Positions 26,024 to 35,166 of a stretch of DNA of 49,544 bases are shown here, piece after piece (positions within the stretch are counted from its first letter, which is position 1; each line of letters begins with the position of its first letter). A program made the translations under genes and the position numbers. Origin of the DNA: Rikenellaceae bacterium (lineage in GTDB: Bacteria; Bacteroidota; Bacteroidia; Bacteroidales; Rikenellaceae). The stretch spans positions 1 through 49,544 of the forward strand of contig JAFPAT010000016.1 of NCBI GenBank assembly GCA_017425655.1, written 5' to 3'. The notes beneath the pieces were generated by a model. That model saw only the letters and a list, made by a program, of their open reading frames with translations. It had not been told where the DNA came from and did no database searches.

Positions 26024-26911
26024 ATGGCTGAATTCGTTACTGGAAAACCATTAAAAGATTGCTTGCATAGTATTCTTGTTAATGCCAAAAGAGAACTTAT
26101 AATAATGTCGCCTTACATTGCATTGTCAGACGACATTAAGAAGCTATTGCGCCGACATATAAACAAGGAGCAATTGCATATAATTATCATTTTTGGAAAG
26201 AACAAAAAACAGCCGACAAACAGTTTAAGCAAAAAGGATTTCGATTTCTTTTCACAATTCCCATTCGTATCCATTATATATGTGCCGAATCTTCATGCAA
26301 AGTATTATGGTAATGATAGCGAGAGTGTTGTAACATCAATGAATTTATTGGAATCTTCTATCAATAAAAATATTGAGTTTGGCTGTTACTTTTCTCACAA
26401 ATCGAACATTCCCTCATTAGTACCAGAAGACGCAAACGTATATGATTATGCCCATAGAATCGTTGAGCATAAGGCAAACAATGTCATATATATTAAGCGA
26501 CCTTGCTTTACATACGATGCAAACAACTATAATAGAAATAAATATATAGGTTCATACATTTTATACAATCAGTATAACGACAGAGGAGAATACGAAAACA
26601 AAGTACAATTCACCGACTTCCCACCTCAATTAGAGTATGCTGATAATAACAACAAGTATATTTATTGTGGTTTCTGTATCCGTTGCTGCAAAGAAATTCA
26701 TTTCGACATAAACCAACCATATTGTCCAAAGTGTAAAACTGATTGGGAAAAAGATGAAGAAAAAGAGTTGAGATATGAAGAGTATGATCACTTTACAGGA
26801 GAACCATCTTGCGGAAATACTTGCAAGAAATATCCCATACTCAAACGCAACTTTAAGAAAGCCAATGATATATTTGGTCCTTTTGAATTAAATAAGAACG
26901 ATAATTATTAA
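26024..26911 (+). CDS. PLD-like phosphodiesterase with zinc ribbon, foreign-looking
   Basis: A 295-residue protein. Residues 1-125 look like one phospholipase-D-superfamily domain: strand LIIMSPYIALSD, then LHAKYYGN (His91, Lys93 of HxK), VVTSMNLLESSINKNIEFG. Only one HxK is present, so an active site would need a dimer, as in Nuc/BfiI-type enzymes. Residues about 213-240 form a zinc-ribbon-like pattern (C215, C218 or C221, with C234 and C237), with C263 and C267 beyond. Function is unknown; nuclease or nucleic-acid binding is inferred. The gene is clearly AT-richer than pyrI and uvrA, with ATA/AAT-rich codons, and its stop abuts the uvrA ATG, suggesting acquisition. Confidence 0.75.
   Translation: MAEFVTGKPLKDCLHSILVNAKRELIIMSPYIALSDDIKKLLRRHINKEQLHIIIIFGKNKKQPTNSLSKKDFDFFSQFPFVSIIYVPNLHAKYYGNDSESVVTSMNLLESSINKNIEFGCYFSHKSNIPSLVPEDANVYDYAHRIVEHKANNVIYIKRPCFTYDANNYNRNKYIGSYILYNQYNDRGEYENKVQFTDFPPQLEYADNNNKYIYCGFCIRCCKEIHFDINQPYCPKCKTDWEKDEEKELRYEEYDHFTGEPSCGNTCKKYPILKRNFKKANDIFGPFELNKNDNY
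26869..26876 (+). promoter_or_regulatory. Possible internal -7 element for uvrA
   Basis: TATATTTG matches the -7 consensus and lies 35 bases before the uvrA ATG, inside the end of the PLD gene. No TTTG -33 is present at 19-20 bp, so it may be fortuitous in AT-rich coding sequence. Confidence 0.25.
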
Positions 26912-29710
26912 ATGACTGACGAAAAGCAACAGATAAGGATTCAGGGGGCGAGAGTTCATAATTTGAAGAACATCTCGCTCACGATTCCACATAACAAATT
27001 GGTGGTCGTTACCGGTCTTTCGGGATCGGGTAAATCCACATTGGCCTTCGACACAATTTTTGCCGAGGGTCAGCGTCGTTATGTCGAAAGTCTGTCAGCT
27101 TATGCGCGTCAGTTCCTCGGTCGTATCGAGAAACCCGATGTCGATATGATCTCGGGCATTGCGCCCGCAATTGCTATCGAGCAGAAGGTTTCGACCAAAA
27201 ACCCACGTTCGACCGTAGGCACAACAACCGAAATCTACGACTACCTCAAACTGCTCTTCGCCCGCATTGGACATACATTCTCGCCAATTTCGGGGCGCGA
27301 AGTGCGTAGTTATCAGCCCGAACAGGTAATTGCGGAGGCTGTCGAACATTGGTCGGACAAGCGTGCGATGGTAGCTGCACCGTTGGTTTTGACCGAAGGT
27401 CAAAGCATCATTGAGCAACTAACCATTTTATTTGGCGAGGGTATTCTGCGCGTCTATCGCAATGGTCAAACATCACTTATTGAAGATGTTATAAAGGATA
27501 TTTCAAGCGACGAAACAGCTGAAGGTATCTCTATCATAGTAGATCGCGCTCGTTTGACAAACGAGGAGGAGGTATGTAGTCGCCTGCGTGATGCTGTTGC
27601 TCGTGCCTACGAATTGGGAGGTGGCGTATGTCGCGTCATTGTACTCGGCGACGAGCAGAACAAGGTAATCGAATACTCCTCGCGTTTCGAACTTGACGGA
27701 ATGACATTCGAGGAGCCAACCGAGCATCTGTTTAGTTTCAATAATCCGATTGGAGCATGCCCTCGTTGTGAGGGCTACGGCAAGGTGGTTGGTATTGACG
27801 AAGATTTGGTCGTACCCGATAAGAGTCGTTCGATCTTCGAAGACGCGATTGCTTGCTGGAAAGGACAAACGATGAAGTGGTGGCGCGACCAATTGGTGAA
27901 TAACGCCTATAAGTTCAATTTCCCTATTCATACACCTTATCACGACCTTACGCGCGAGCAAAAGCAGTTGTTATGGCGCGGAAACGAACATTTTCACGGC
28001 CTCGACGAATTCTTCCAATACATTGACGGAGAGCGATATAAAATTCAATTCCGAGTAATGAAGGCTCGATACACGGGCAAAACCCTATGCTCGGAGTGTG
28101 GTGGTAGTCGCCTACGAAAGGAGGCTCTCTATGTGCGTGTTGGAGGAAAAACAATCGCCGATTTGGTTACGATGAGCGTCGATGAGTTGGTCGATTTCTT
28201 CGCCACAATCGAGCTCGACGAGTACGACAAAGCCACTTCGGAGCGCATTATGGTCGAAATTCGCAACCGCTTGCAATACCTGACCGATGTCGGATTGGGA
28301 TACTTGACTCTCGATCGTCTCTCCTCAACACTTTCGGGCGGTGAGAGTCAGCGCATCAATCTCTCTACGTCGCTCGGCAGTTCGCTGGTCGGGTCGCTCT
28401 ACATTTTAGACGAGCCGAGTATCGGTCTGCATCCGCGCGACACGCATCGTCTGATTGGGGTTTTGAAGCAATTGCGCGACTTGGGCAATACGGTGATAGT
28501 TGTCGAACACGAGGAGGAGATTATTCGCGCCGCAGATTACATCGTCGATATAGGTCCCAAGGCGGGCGAGTTGGGCGGAAGGGTAGTCTTCAATGGACCC
28601 TTCGAAAAACTGCTCACAGAAAAAAGCGAGAGTCTCACGGCTGACTATCTTACCGGTCGTCGCACAATAGCCATTCCGCAATCATTCCGTAGTCCTGCCG
28701 GCAAAATTACGATTCGAGGAGCCAGAGAGAATAACCTGAAAGGTATCGACGTAAATATTCCACTCGGTGTAATGACCTGTATCACAGGTGTTAGTGGTAG
28801 TGGCAAATCGTCGCTTGTAAAGGGAATTCTTTATCCCGCATTGCGCCGACAACTGACCGAAACGGGACTAAAGCCAGGAGATTTCGAGACATTGGAGGGT
28901 GATTTTGGGTTGCTGACATCGGTCGAGATGGTCGATCAGAATCCGATTGGAAAATCCTCACGCTCGAATCCTGTTACGTATATCAAGGCATATGACGATA
29001 TTCGTCGTCTATATGCCGATCAGCCCTATGCAAAGCACAATGGAATGGGACCTTCACACTTCTCGTTCAATATTGCAGGCGGTCGTTGCGAAGAGTGCCA
29101 GGGAGATGGTGTGATTAAGGTATCGATGCAGTTTATGGCCGATATCGAATTGAAGTGCGAAGCGTGCGGAGGCAAACGATTCAAAGAGGAGATTTTGGAG
29201 GTGCGTTGGCACGACAAATCGATTCACGACGTATTGGGAATGACTATCGACGAGGCAATCACCTTCTTCGGCAAGGGCAAAGAAAACATATGCCAACGTA
29301 TTGTCGAGCGTTTGAAACCATTGCAGGATGTTGGATTGGGATATATTAAGCTCGGTCAATCCTCATCGACACTATCAGGCGGTGAAAGTCAGCGAGTTAA
29401 GCTAGCATCGTATATGTTGCGCGAAAATAGCGCAGGGCGAGTGATGTTTATATTCGATGAGCCAACCACAGGTCTGCATTTTCACGATATAAATAAACTA
29501 CTCACAGCCTTTGGAGCACTGATCCAGCGAGGACACTCGGTGGTGATTGTCGAACATAACATGGATGTAATAAAGTGCGCCGATTGGATCATCGATCTCG
29601 GTCCCGAAGCGGGCGATAAAGGCGGTCATATTGTATTTGAGGGCACACCTGACGACTTGCGAAAATGCGAACAAAGCTATACAGGTCGCTTCCTCGCAAA
29701 GCACGAATAA
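26912..29710 (+). CDS. uvrA: Excinuclease ABC subunit A
   Basis: The damage-sensing ATPase of nucleotide excision repair. The 932-residue protein has two ABC modules: Walker [10 protein letters not shown] (about 35-43) and GVSGSGKSS (about 626-634), each with LSGGESQR signatures. Zinc-finger pairs are [24 protein letters not shown] and CEACGGKRF. Length is normal. The ATG follows the stop of the upstream PLD gene with no gap. A TATATTTG sequence at 26869-26876, inside that gene, could serve as a -7 element for uvrA. Confidence 0.97.
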   Translation: MTDEKQQIRIQGARVHNLKNISLTIPHNKLVVVTGLSGSGKSTLAFDTIFAEGQRRYVESLSAYARQFLGRIEKPDVDMISGIAPAIAIEQKVSTKNPRSTVGTTTEIYDYLKLLFARIGHTFSPISGREVRSYQPEQVIAEAVEHWSDKRAMVAAPLVLTEGQSIIEQLTILFGEGILRVYRNGQTSLIEDVIKDISSDETAEGISIIVDRARLTNEEEVCSRLRDAVARAYELGGGVCRVIVLGDEQNKVIEYSSRFELDGMTFEEPTEHLFSFNNPIGACPRCEGYGKVVGIDEDLVVPDKSRSIFEDAIACWKGQTMKWWRDQLVNNAYKFNFPIHTPYHDLTREQKQLLWRGNEHFHGLDEFFQYIDGERYKIQFRVMKARYTGKTLCSECGGSRLRKEALYVRVGGKTIADLVTMSVDELVDFFATIELDEYDKATSERIMVEIRNRLQYLTDVGLGYLTLDRLSSTLSGGESQRINLSTSLGSSLVGSLYILDEPSIGLHPRDTHRLIGVLKQLRDLGNTVIVVEHEEEIIRAADYIVDIGPKAGELGGRVVFNGPFEKLLTEKSESLTADYLTGRRTIAIPQSFRSPAGKITIRGARENNLKGIDVNIPLGVMTCITGVSGSGKSSLVKGILYPALRRQLTETGLKPGDFETLEGDFGLLTSVEMVDQNPIGKSSRSNPVTYIKAYDDIRRLYADQPYAKHNGMGPSHFSFNIAGGRCEECQGDGVIKVSMQFMADIELKCEACGGKRFKEEILEVRWHDKSIHDVLGMTIDEAITFFGKGKENICQRIVERLKPLQDVGLGYIKLGQSSSTLSGGESQRVKLASYMLRENSAGRVMFIFDEPTTGLHFHDINKLLTAFGALIQRGHSVVIVEHNMDVIKCADWIIDLGPEAGDKGGHIVFEGTPDDLRKCEQSYTGRFLAKHE

Positions 29711-30927
29711 TGGAGAAACTATATACATATCAACTCCCAAACGGTATTCGCGGAATTCATCGCACAGTGCGCTCCGATGTGGCCTATTGCGCGTTGATTA
29801 TCAATGCTGGCACTCGTGATGAACTCGCCGACGAGTTCGGATTGGCGCACTTTACAGAACACGCTCTATTCAAAGGAACGGAGCATCGACGCGCATACCA
29901 TATCAACTGCCGATTGGAGAATCTGGGTGGAGAGTTGAATGCCTATACAACCAAAGAGGAGACCACCATTCACGCGACCGTACTCAAACGCGACATTGCA
30001 AAGGCTGCCGAACTGATCTCCGACATTGCATTCCATTCGACATTCCCCGAAAAAGAGTTGGCACGCGAACGCGAGGTGGTGGCCGATGAGATCAATTCGT
30101 ATAAGGACTCTCCTGCCGATATGATCTACGACACGTTCGAAGATATGATCTTCGAAGGATCGCAGCTCGGACACAATATTTTAGGGCGCAAAGCGGCATT
30201 GAAGAACTATACAACAGAGCGAATTCATCGCTTTGTCAATCGCACACATACCACCGACCAGATGGTATTTGCCTCGGTCGGAAATATTTCGGAGCGACGT
30301 ATCCGCGAAATCGCAGAGCGATATTTTGCAACAGCACCCTCTTCGGAACGCAATTTTAAGCGCATTGGACCGGCACCGATTGCCCGATTTGAAAAGAGCA
30401 TCAGCAAGCATCTTCATCAAGCGCATTGCATTATCGGCGGTCGTGCATATTCGCTCAACGACGAAAGACGATTACCGTTAGCTTTGTTAATCAATACATT
30501 AGGCGGCCCGTGCGCCAACTCATTACTGAATATCGCCGTGCGCGAACGTAATGGATTAACCTACAACATCGAAGCAACCTACACTCCATATACCGACACT
30601 GGTGCAGCAAGCATCTATTTCAGTTCAGATCGCGACAAGATTGACCGTTGTCGCGAACTTGTTGCCGAGCAGATTGGCGAGCTATGTCGAAATTCTCTCT
30701 CGGCACGCCAGCTGGCCATTGCCAAAAAACAATATATGGGACAGGTTGCAATTGCAATGGAGAGTCGCGAGGCATATATGCTCGGTACGGGTAAAAGTTA
30801 TTTGATTTACAACGAAGTTGAACCAATCGAAAAGGTCTATTCACGCGTCGAGGCCATTACCCGCGAACAGATCGCCGATATTGCCAACGAGATATTCGGC
30901 CAGACTTCAACACTTATATATAAATAA
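29710..30927 (+). CDS. M16 family zinc peptidase (pitrilysin/insulinase-like)
   Basis: A 405-residue protein with the inverted zinc motif HxxEH at His47-His51 (HFTEHALFKGT) and the distal Glu in EREVVADEINSYKDSP, so the catalytic site is complete. A second M16 domain (about 180-390) includes the conserved GGPCANSLLNIAVRERNGLTYNIEATYTPY-type block, of which GLTYNI is diagnostic. No signal peptide is evident, so it is probably cytoplasmic. The start at 29710 overlaps the uvrA stop by one base and fits the family N-terminus; an in-frame ATG at 29665 lies inside uvrA. Confidence 0.92.
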   Translation: MEKLYTYQLPNGIRGIHRTVRSDVAYCALIINAGTRDELADEFGLAHFTEHALFKGTEHRRAYHINCRLENLGGELNAYTTKEETTIHATVLKRDIAKAAELISDIAFHSTFPEKELAREREVVADEINSYKDSPADMIYDTFEDMIFEGSQLGHNILGRKAALKNYTTERIHRFVNRTHTTDQMVFASVGNISERRIREIAERYFATAPSSERNFKRIGPAPIARFEKSISKHLHQAHCIIGGRAYSLNDERRLPLALLINTLGGPCANSLLNIAVRERNGLTYNIEATYTPYTDTGAASIYFSSDRDKIDRCRELVAEQIGELCRNSLSARQLAIAKKQYMGQVAIAMESREAYMLGTGKSYLIYNEVEPIEKVYSRVEAITREQIADIANEIFGQTSTLIYK

Positions 30928-30941
30928 GGTATAGAAAAACG

Positions 30942-31589
30942 ATGGACCCATTAGAGAGATATATACACGACCTTTCGTCGCCCGAAGAGCCTCTGCTACA
31001 TGAGCTCGATAGGCAGACCAACCTGCGTATTATGCATCCGAGAATGATATCGGGACATATTCAGGGTCGTTTACTGCGTATGATTGTGCAGATGTTACGA
31101 CCTCGTACGATTCTCGAAATAGGCACCTTCACCGGCTACTCGGCATTGAGTATGGCCGCAGGATTGGAAGAAGGCGCGACACTCGATACGTTCGAGGTGG
31201 ATGACGAATTGGAACCAATGGCACAGGAGTTTTTCGATCGCGCCGACTATGGCGATAAGATTCATCTGCACATCGGCTCGGCTCTCGATATTGCACCAAC
31301 GCTCGGCAAGAAGTTCGATTTGGTTTTTATCGATGGCGACAAGCGCGAATATCCCGCCTACTACCAAATGTTAATGGGCGATAATGGGGGAAAGCCTCTT
31401 GTGCATAGCGGATCTATACTACTGGCCGATAACATTTTATGGTATGGCAAGGTCGTCGAAGATGTTGCTCGTAATGACCGCCAGACACAGGGTATCTTGG
31501 AGTTTAACCGTATGGTGCGCGAAGATGATCGTGTCGAGAGTTTTATCCTTCCTTTGCGCGACGGAATTAATATGATAAGAGTTAAATAA
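30942..31589 (+). CDS. SAM-dependent O-methyltransferase, class I (methyltransferase 3 family)
   Basis: A 215-residue catechol-O-methyltransferase-like enzyme. It has the SAM site ILEIGTFTGYSALSMA (about 63-78), the acidic residue in LDTFEVDDE, and the metal-binding DLVFIDGDKREYPAYY (about 125-140), then LLADNILWYGKV. Members methylate catechols or other hydroxylated small molecules with a divalent metal; the substrate is unknown. It lies 14 bases after the M16 gene, in the same transcription direction. Confidence 0.92.
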   Translation: MDPLERYIHDLSSPEEPLLHELDRQTNLRIMHPRMISGHIQGRLLRMIVQMLRPRTILEIGTFTGYSALSMAAGLEEGATLDTFEVDDELEPMAQEFFDRADYGDKIHLHIGSALDIAPTLGKKFDLVFIDGDKREYPAYYQMLMGDNGGKPLVHSGSILLADNILWYGKVVEDVARNDRQTQGILEFNRMVREDDRVESFILPLRDGINMIRVK

Positions 31590-31638
31590 AGACTAAACAA
31601 ATAAACAAAAATCTCTAACCAATTAAAACAACAACACT

Positions 31639-33108
31639 ATGAAACTCAAATCGTTACTTTTGGCAGTTGTTGCAATTGCTTTTGTCGCACAGGCAGAGGC
31701 ACAGCAGCACCCCAAACGTGAGTTCCGCGGTGCGTGGATTCACACCGTTCATCAGAAGCAGTATGCTGCAATGACTTCGGAGCAGACACAGGCTTATCTG
31801 GTTAATATGGTTGATTCGCTCGAAATGGCAGGTATCAACGCCATTTTGTGGCAGATTCGCCCTTCGGCTGACGCTCTCTATCCTTCGGAATTGGAGCCGT
31901 GGAGCCGCTATTTGACAGGCACCGCAGGTAAGGCTCCCGATCCGATGTGGGATCCCCTGCAGTTTATGATTGACGAGTGCCACAAGCGCAACATCGAGTT
32001 GCACGCTTGGATCAATCCCTATCGTGTTACAACGGTTAAGACCGACGAACTGCCCGAAAATCACATCTACTACAAGCACCCCGAATGGTTTGTTCGTTAC
32101 GGTCAGCAGATTCTCTTCGATCCGGGTCTGCCCGAATGCCGCGACTTCATCACCGAAGTAGTTCGCGATATCGTAACCCGTTACGATGTGGATGCTATCC
32201 ATATGGACGACTACTTCTATCCCTATCCCGTTAAGGACGAAGAGTTCCCCGATGAGAAGAGCTATGCAAAATATGGCAACGGTATGAAATTGGACGACTG
32301 GCGTCGCCACAATGTCGATCTTCTGATCGAGCAGCTGCACTACGATATGCGCGCTACGAAGCCTTGGGTACGCTTGGGTATCAGCCCCTTCTGCGTATGG
32401 CGTAACCAGAAAAACGATCCTCGTGGTAGCCGCACCAACGCATTTGAAAATTATAGCGGTCTGTTCTCGGACGTAATCCTTTGGACCGAGAAGGGTTGGG
32501 TTGATTATATGTTGCCGCAGCTCTATCTGCGCCTCGACCATAAGACTGCAAGCTACGACATTTTGGCTCGCTGGTGGAACGAGAACACATTCGGCCGCCA
32601 TATGTACTATGGCTTGAGCGTGAATTCAGCTATCAAGGCTCCCGATCTGTGCGAGGGCACCAATCAGTTTACCCGTATGATTGAGATGAGCCGCTATCTG
32701 GACAATGTGCATGGTACTTGCATGTGGCCCGCTTATCCTATCGTAAGCAACTACAACGGTGCTGGTGATCAGTTGATCAATGTGGAGCATTCGCGTCCAG
32801 CAGTAATCCCTGCATACGACTTTATCGATGCAGTTGCACCCGCAAAGGTTAAGAGTTTGAAGATGAACAATGGCAAACTCACTTGGAAGCGCGTAGCAAC
32901 CAAAGACCCGATGCAGGAGCAGATCTACTTCGTTGTATATCACTTCGCAAAGGGCGAGAAGGTCGATGTTGATGCTGGTAACCATATCGTTACAACTACT
33001 CGTTCAACCGAGTTTGCTCTGCCTGCTAACGCAGAGGGTACTTACGTTGTTACGGCTATGGACCGTTGCCACAACGAGAGCGAGGCTGTAAGTGTTACTA
33101 TCAAGTAA
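31639..33108 (+). CDS. Secreted GHL10 (DigH/YngK-like) glycoside hydrolase
   Basis: A 489-residue exported protein with a signal peptide (about 1-21, ending AEA). It has a GHL10/PF02638 TIM barrel: FRGAWIHTVHQKQY, INAILWQIRPSADALYPSELEPWSRYLTG-type segment, ELHAWINPYRV, YDVDAIHMDDYFYPYP and the later WTEKGWVDYMLPQLYL. A C-terminal fibronectin-III-like region (about 400-489) follows. E. coli DigH of this family cleaves peptide-free peptidoglycan glycans, so a cell-wall role is a reasonable inference. It is followed by a strong hairpin terminator. Confidence 0.88.
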   Translation: MKLKSLLLAVVAIAFVAQAEAQQHPKREFRGAWIHTVHQKQYAAMTSEQTQAYLVNMVDSLEMAGINAILWQIRPSADALYPSELEPWSRYLTGTAGKAPDPMWDPLQFMIDECHKRNIELHAWINPYRVTTVKTDELPENHIYYKHPEWFVRYGQQILFDPGLPECRDFITEVVRDIVTRYDVDAIHMDDYFYPYPVKDEEFPDEKSYAKYGNGMKLDDWRRHNVDLLIEQLHYDMRATKPWVRLGISPFCVWRNQKNDPRGSRTNAFENYSGLFSDVILWTEKGWVDYMLPQLYLRLDHKTASYDILARWWNENTFGRHMYYGLSVNSAIKAPDLCEGTNQFTRMIEMSRYLDNVHGTCMWPAYPIVSNYNGAGDQLINVEHSRPAVIPAYDFIDAVAPAKVKSLKMNNGKLTWKRVATKDPMQEQIYFVVYHFAKGEKVDVDAGNHIVTTTRSTEFALPANAEGTYVVTAMDRCHNESEAVSVTIK

Positions 33109-33131
33109 GGCTCGCTCACAATAGCGCACAA

Positions 33132-33166
33132 AAAATATCCGCCATCGCGAGGATGGCGGATATTTT
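33132..33166. terminator. Bidirectional intrinsic terminator
   Basis: 15-bp perfect stem (33132-33146 / 33152-33166; core ATATCCGCCATC) with a 5-base loop, A-run before and T-run after, between the convergent GHL10 and phosphohexomutase genes. Confidence 0.9.
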
Positions 33167-33187
33167 CGTTTAATGGGGTAGTCCTGA

Positions 33188-34927
33188 TTAGATCAGATTC
33201 AGTTCCTTCTTAATTGCCTCAATCTTGGCATCAAGCTCTGCCTGAACCTCATCGAAACGTGCTGTGCAGCACAACGGAGCACAAACACCGAAATAGAACT
33301 TAATCTTGGGCTCGGTACCCGACGGACGAACCGATACCTTCGTACCGTCCTCGGTGAAGAACTGCAATACGTTGCTCTTATCCTGCTCGATCGTAGTCTT
33401 AACACCTGTAACCACATTGGTCTCCTCCAACGACAAGAAATCGTTGATCTTCACAACGGGAGAGCCCAAAATGGTCTTGGGAGGATTGGTACGCATATCT
33501 ACCATCATCTTCTGAATCTCCTCGGCACCTTCCTTGCCCTTACGAACAACCGACACCAGACCTTCGCGGTAGAAGCCATACTTCACGTAGAGCTCTTTCA
33601 GCCACTCGTGCAGCGTCAAGCCCTTCTCCTTTGCCCAAGCCATAGCCTCGGCAGCCAGAGCGCATGCACTAACTGCATCCTTATCACGCACGAAGTCGCC
33701 AGCCAAGAAGCCGAAGCTCTCCTCGCCGCCGCCGATATAGGTGGTCTTACCCTCATTCTCGCGGATAATCTTTGCGATATACTTGAAACCGGTCAAGCAA
33801 TCGTAGCACTTAACGCCGTAAGCGTCTGCTACCGCCTTAACCATCTCCGAAGTTACAATAGTCTTGATAACGAACTGCTTGCCATCGAGCTTACCCAGCT
33901 CGCCCCAACGAGTCAGCATATAGCTCAACAACAATACCATAGTCTGGTTACCGTTCAAGAGCACATACTCACCCTTATCATCCAATACAGCAATTGCGAT
34001 ACGGTCAGCATCGGGGTCGGTTGCAATTACCAACTCTGCGCCCTCCTTGCGAGCCAACTCGATAGCCATACTCATCGTAGCGCGCTCCTCGGGGTTGGGT
34101 GATGCAACAGTGGGGAAGTTGCCATCAACTACGCTCTGCTCCTCGACCATAATAATATTGGTAAAGCCGAAGTTGCGCAACGACGCGGGAACCAACTTCA
34201 CACCTGCACCGTGCATAGGCGAATAGACAATCTTCATATCGTGGTTCTTGGCAACAGCCTCCGGAGCCATCGACAAACCCTTGATGCGTGCCAAATAGAT
34301 ATCATCAAACTCCTTACCCAAAATGGTGATATTCTCGGGATTCTTGCCCAACTCAATCTGATCGATCGAAGTGATCTTCTCAACCTCTGCAATGATATTC
34401 TTATCGTGCGGGGGAGTTACCTGTGCGCCATCAGCCCAATAAGCCTTATAACCATTGTACTCTTTGGGGTTGTGCGATGCAGTTACAACAACACCACTCT
34501 GGCAGCCCAACTCTCGAATTGCAAAGCTCAACTCGGGTGTAGGACGAAGCTCATCAAACAGATAAACTTTGAAGCCATTTGATGCGAAAATGTCGGCAAC
34601 ACGCTCCGCAAAAAAGCGCGAATTGTTACGCGAATCGTGGGCAACGGCAACCTTAACCTCTTGACCAGCAAAGCACTCTTTCAGATAATTCGAAAGACCC
34701 TGGGTCGCCATACCTACAGTGTACTCATTCATTCGGTTCGAGCCTACGCCCATAATGCCGCGCAAACCACCGGTACCGAATTCAAGGTCCTTGTAGAAGC
34801 ACTCTGTAAGCTCCTTTTTGTCATTGTCAATCAGATACTTAACTTGCGCTTTGGTAGCCTCATCGTAGTTACCTTCGAGCCACTTCTGCGCTTTGCTCAT
34901 CACGAGCTGTTCCAGATTGTTGTTCAT
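33188..34927 (-). CDS. Phosphoglucomutase/phosphomannomutase (alpha-D-phosphohexomutase)
   Basis: A 579-residue cytoplasmic enzyme that interconverts hexose 1- and 6-phosphates, supplying precursors for polysaccharides and LPS. It has the phosphoserine loop VVVTASHNPKEYNGYK, the metal-binding DPDADR, the sugar-specificity loop GGGEESFGF, and the phosphate-binding RPSGTEPKIKFY. Length matches the long PGM2-like group of Bacteroidota. It is transcribed away from dnaA. Confidence 0.95.
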   Translation of the reverse strand: MNNNLEQLVMSKAQKWLEGNYDEATKAQVKYLIDNDKKELTECFYKDLEFGTGGLRGIMGVGSNRMNEYTVGMATQGLSNYLKECFAGQEVKVAVAHDSRNNSRFFAERVADIFASNGFKVYLFDELRPTPELSFAIRELGCQSGVVVTASHNPKEYNGYKAYWADGAQVTPPHDKNIIAEVEKITSIDQIELGKNPENITILGKEFDDIYLARIKGLSMAPEAVAKNHDMKIVYSPMHGAGVKLVPASLRNFGFTNIIMVEEQSVVDGNFPTVASPNPEERATMSMAIELARKEGAELVIATDPDADRIAIAVLDDKGEYVLLNGNQTMVLLLSYMLTRWGELGKLDGKQFVIKTIVTSEMVKAVADAYGVKCYDCLTGFKYIAKIIRENEGKTTYIGGGEESFGFLAGDFVRDKDAVSACALAAEAMAWAKEKGLTLHEWLKELYVKYGFYREGLVSVVRKGKEGAEEIQKMMVDMRTNPPKTILGSPVVKINDFLSLEETNVVTGVKTTIEQDKSNVLQFFTEDGTKVSVRPSGTEPKIKFYFGVCAPLCCTARFDEVQAELDAKIEAIKKELNLI

Positions 34928-34976
34928 AATGTGATTAGTTTTATTTATAGTTTACGGTTTATCGAGCCGAAAAAAA

Positions 34977-35127
34977 TTATACACAAAGATAGTAAAAAAT
35001 TATCAATAATTCACAATCAGCACGTTAAATATATCGATAAAATTTTACGCAATTTTCCCATAAGATAAAAAAATTAAAATACAACAAATCGACATGTTTT
35101 TTTTGCACAATTTTATTACAACCTTTG
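34977..35127. promoter_or_regulatory. Divergent pgm-dnaA promoter region with candidate DnaA boxes
   Basis: The roughly 240-base AT-rich gap holds no gene. CAAAGATA (34984-34991) is TATCTTTG on the minus strand, the -7 of the mutase gene. AACCTTTG (35120-35127) is a near-consensus -7 for dnaA, 40 bases before its ATG, with TTTG (35102-35105) upstream at shortened spacing. TTATACACA (34977-34985) and TTTTGCACA (35101-35109) both fit the relaxed DnaA box TTWTNCACA, and each overlaps one of these promoters. Confidence 0.4.
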
Positions 35128-35166
35128 TGATGTCAAAAGAAACAAATAACCCTTTTTCAACGAAAA

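Noticed and set aside
31654..32601. 315-codon minus-strand frame opposite the GHL10 glycosidase
   Set aside because: Antisense shadow; the plus-strand product has a signal peptide and family motifs.
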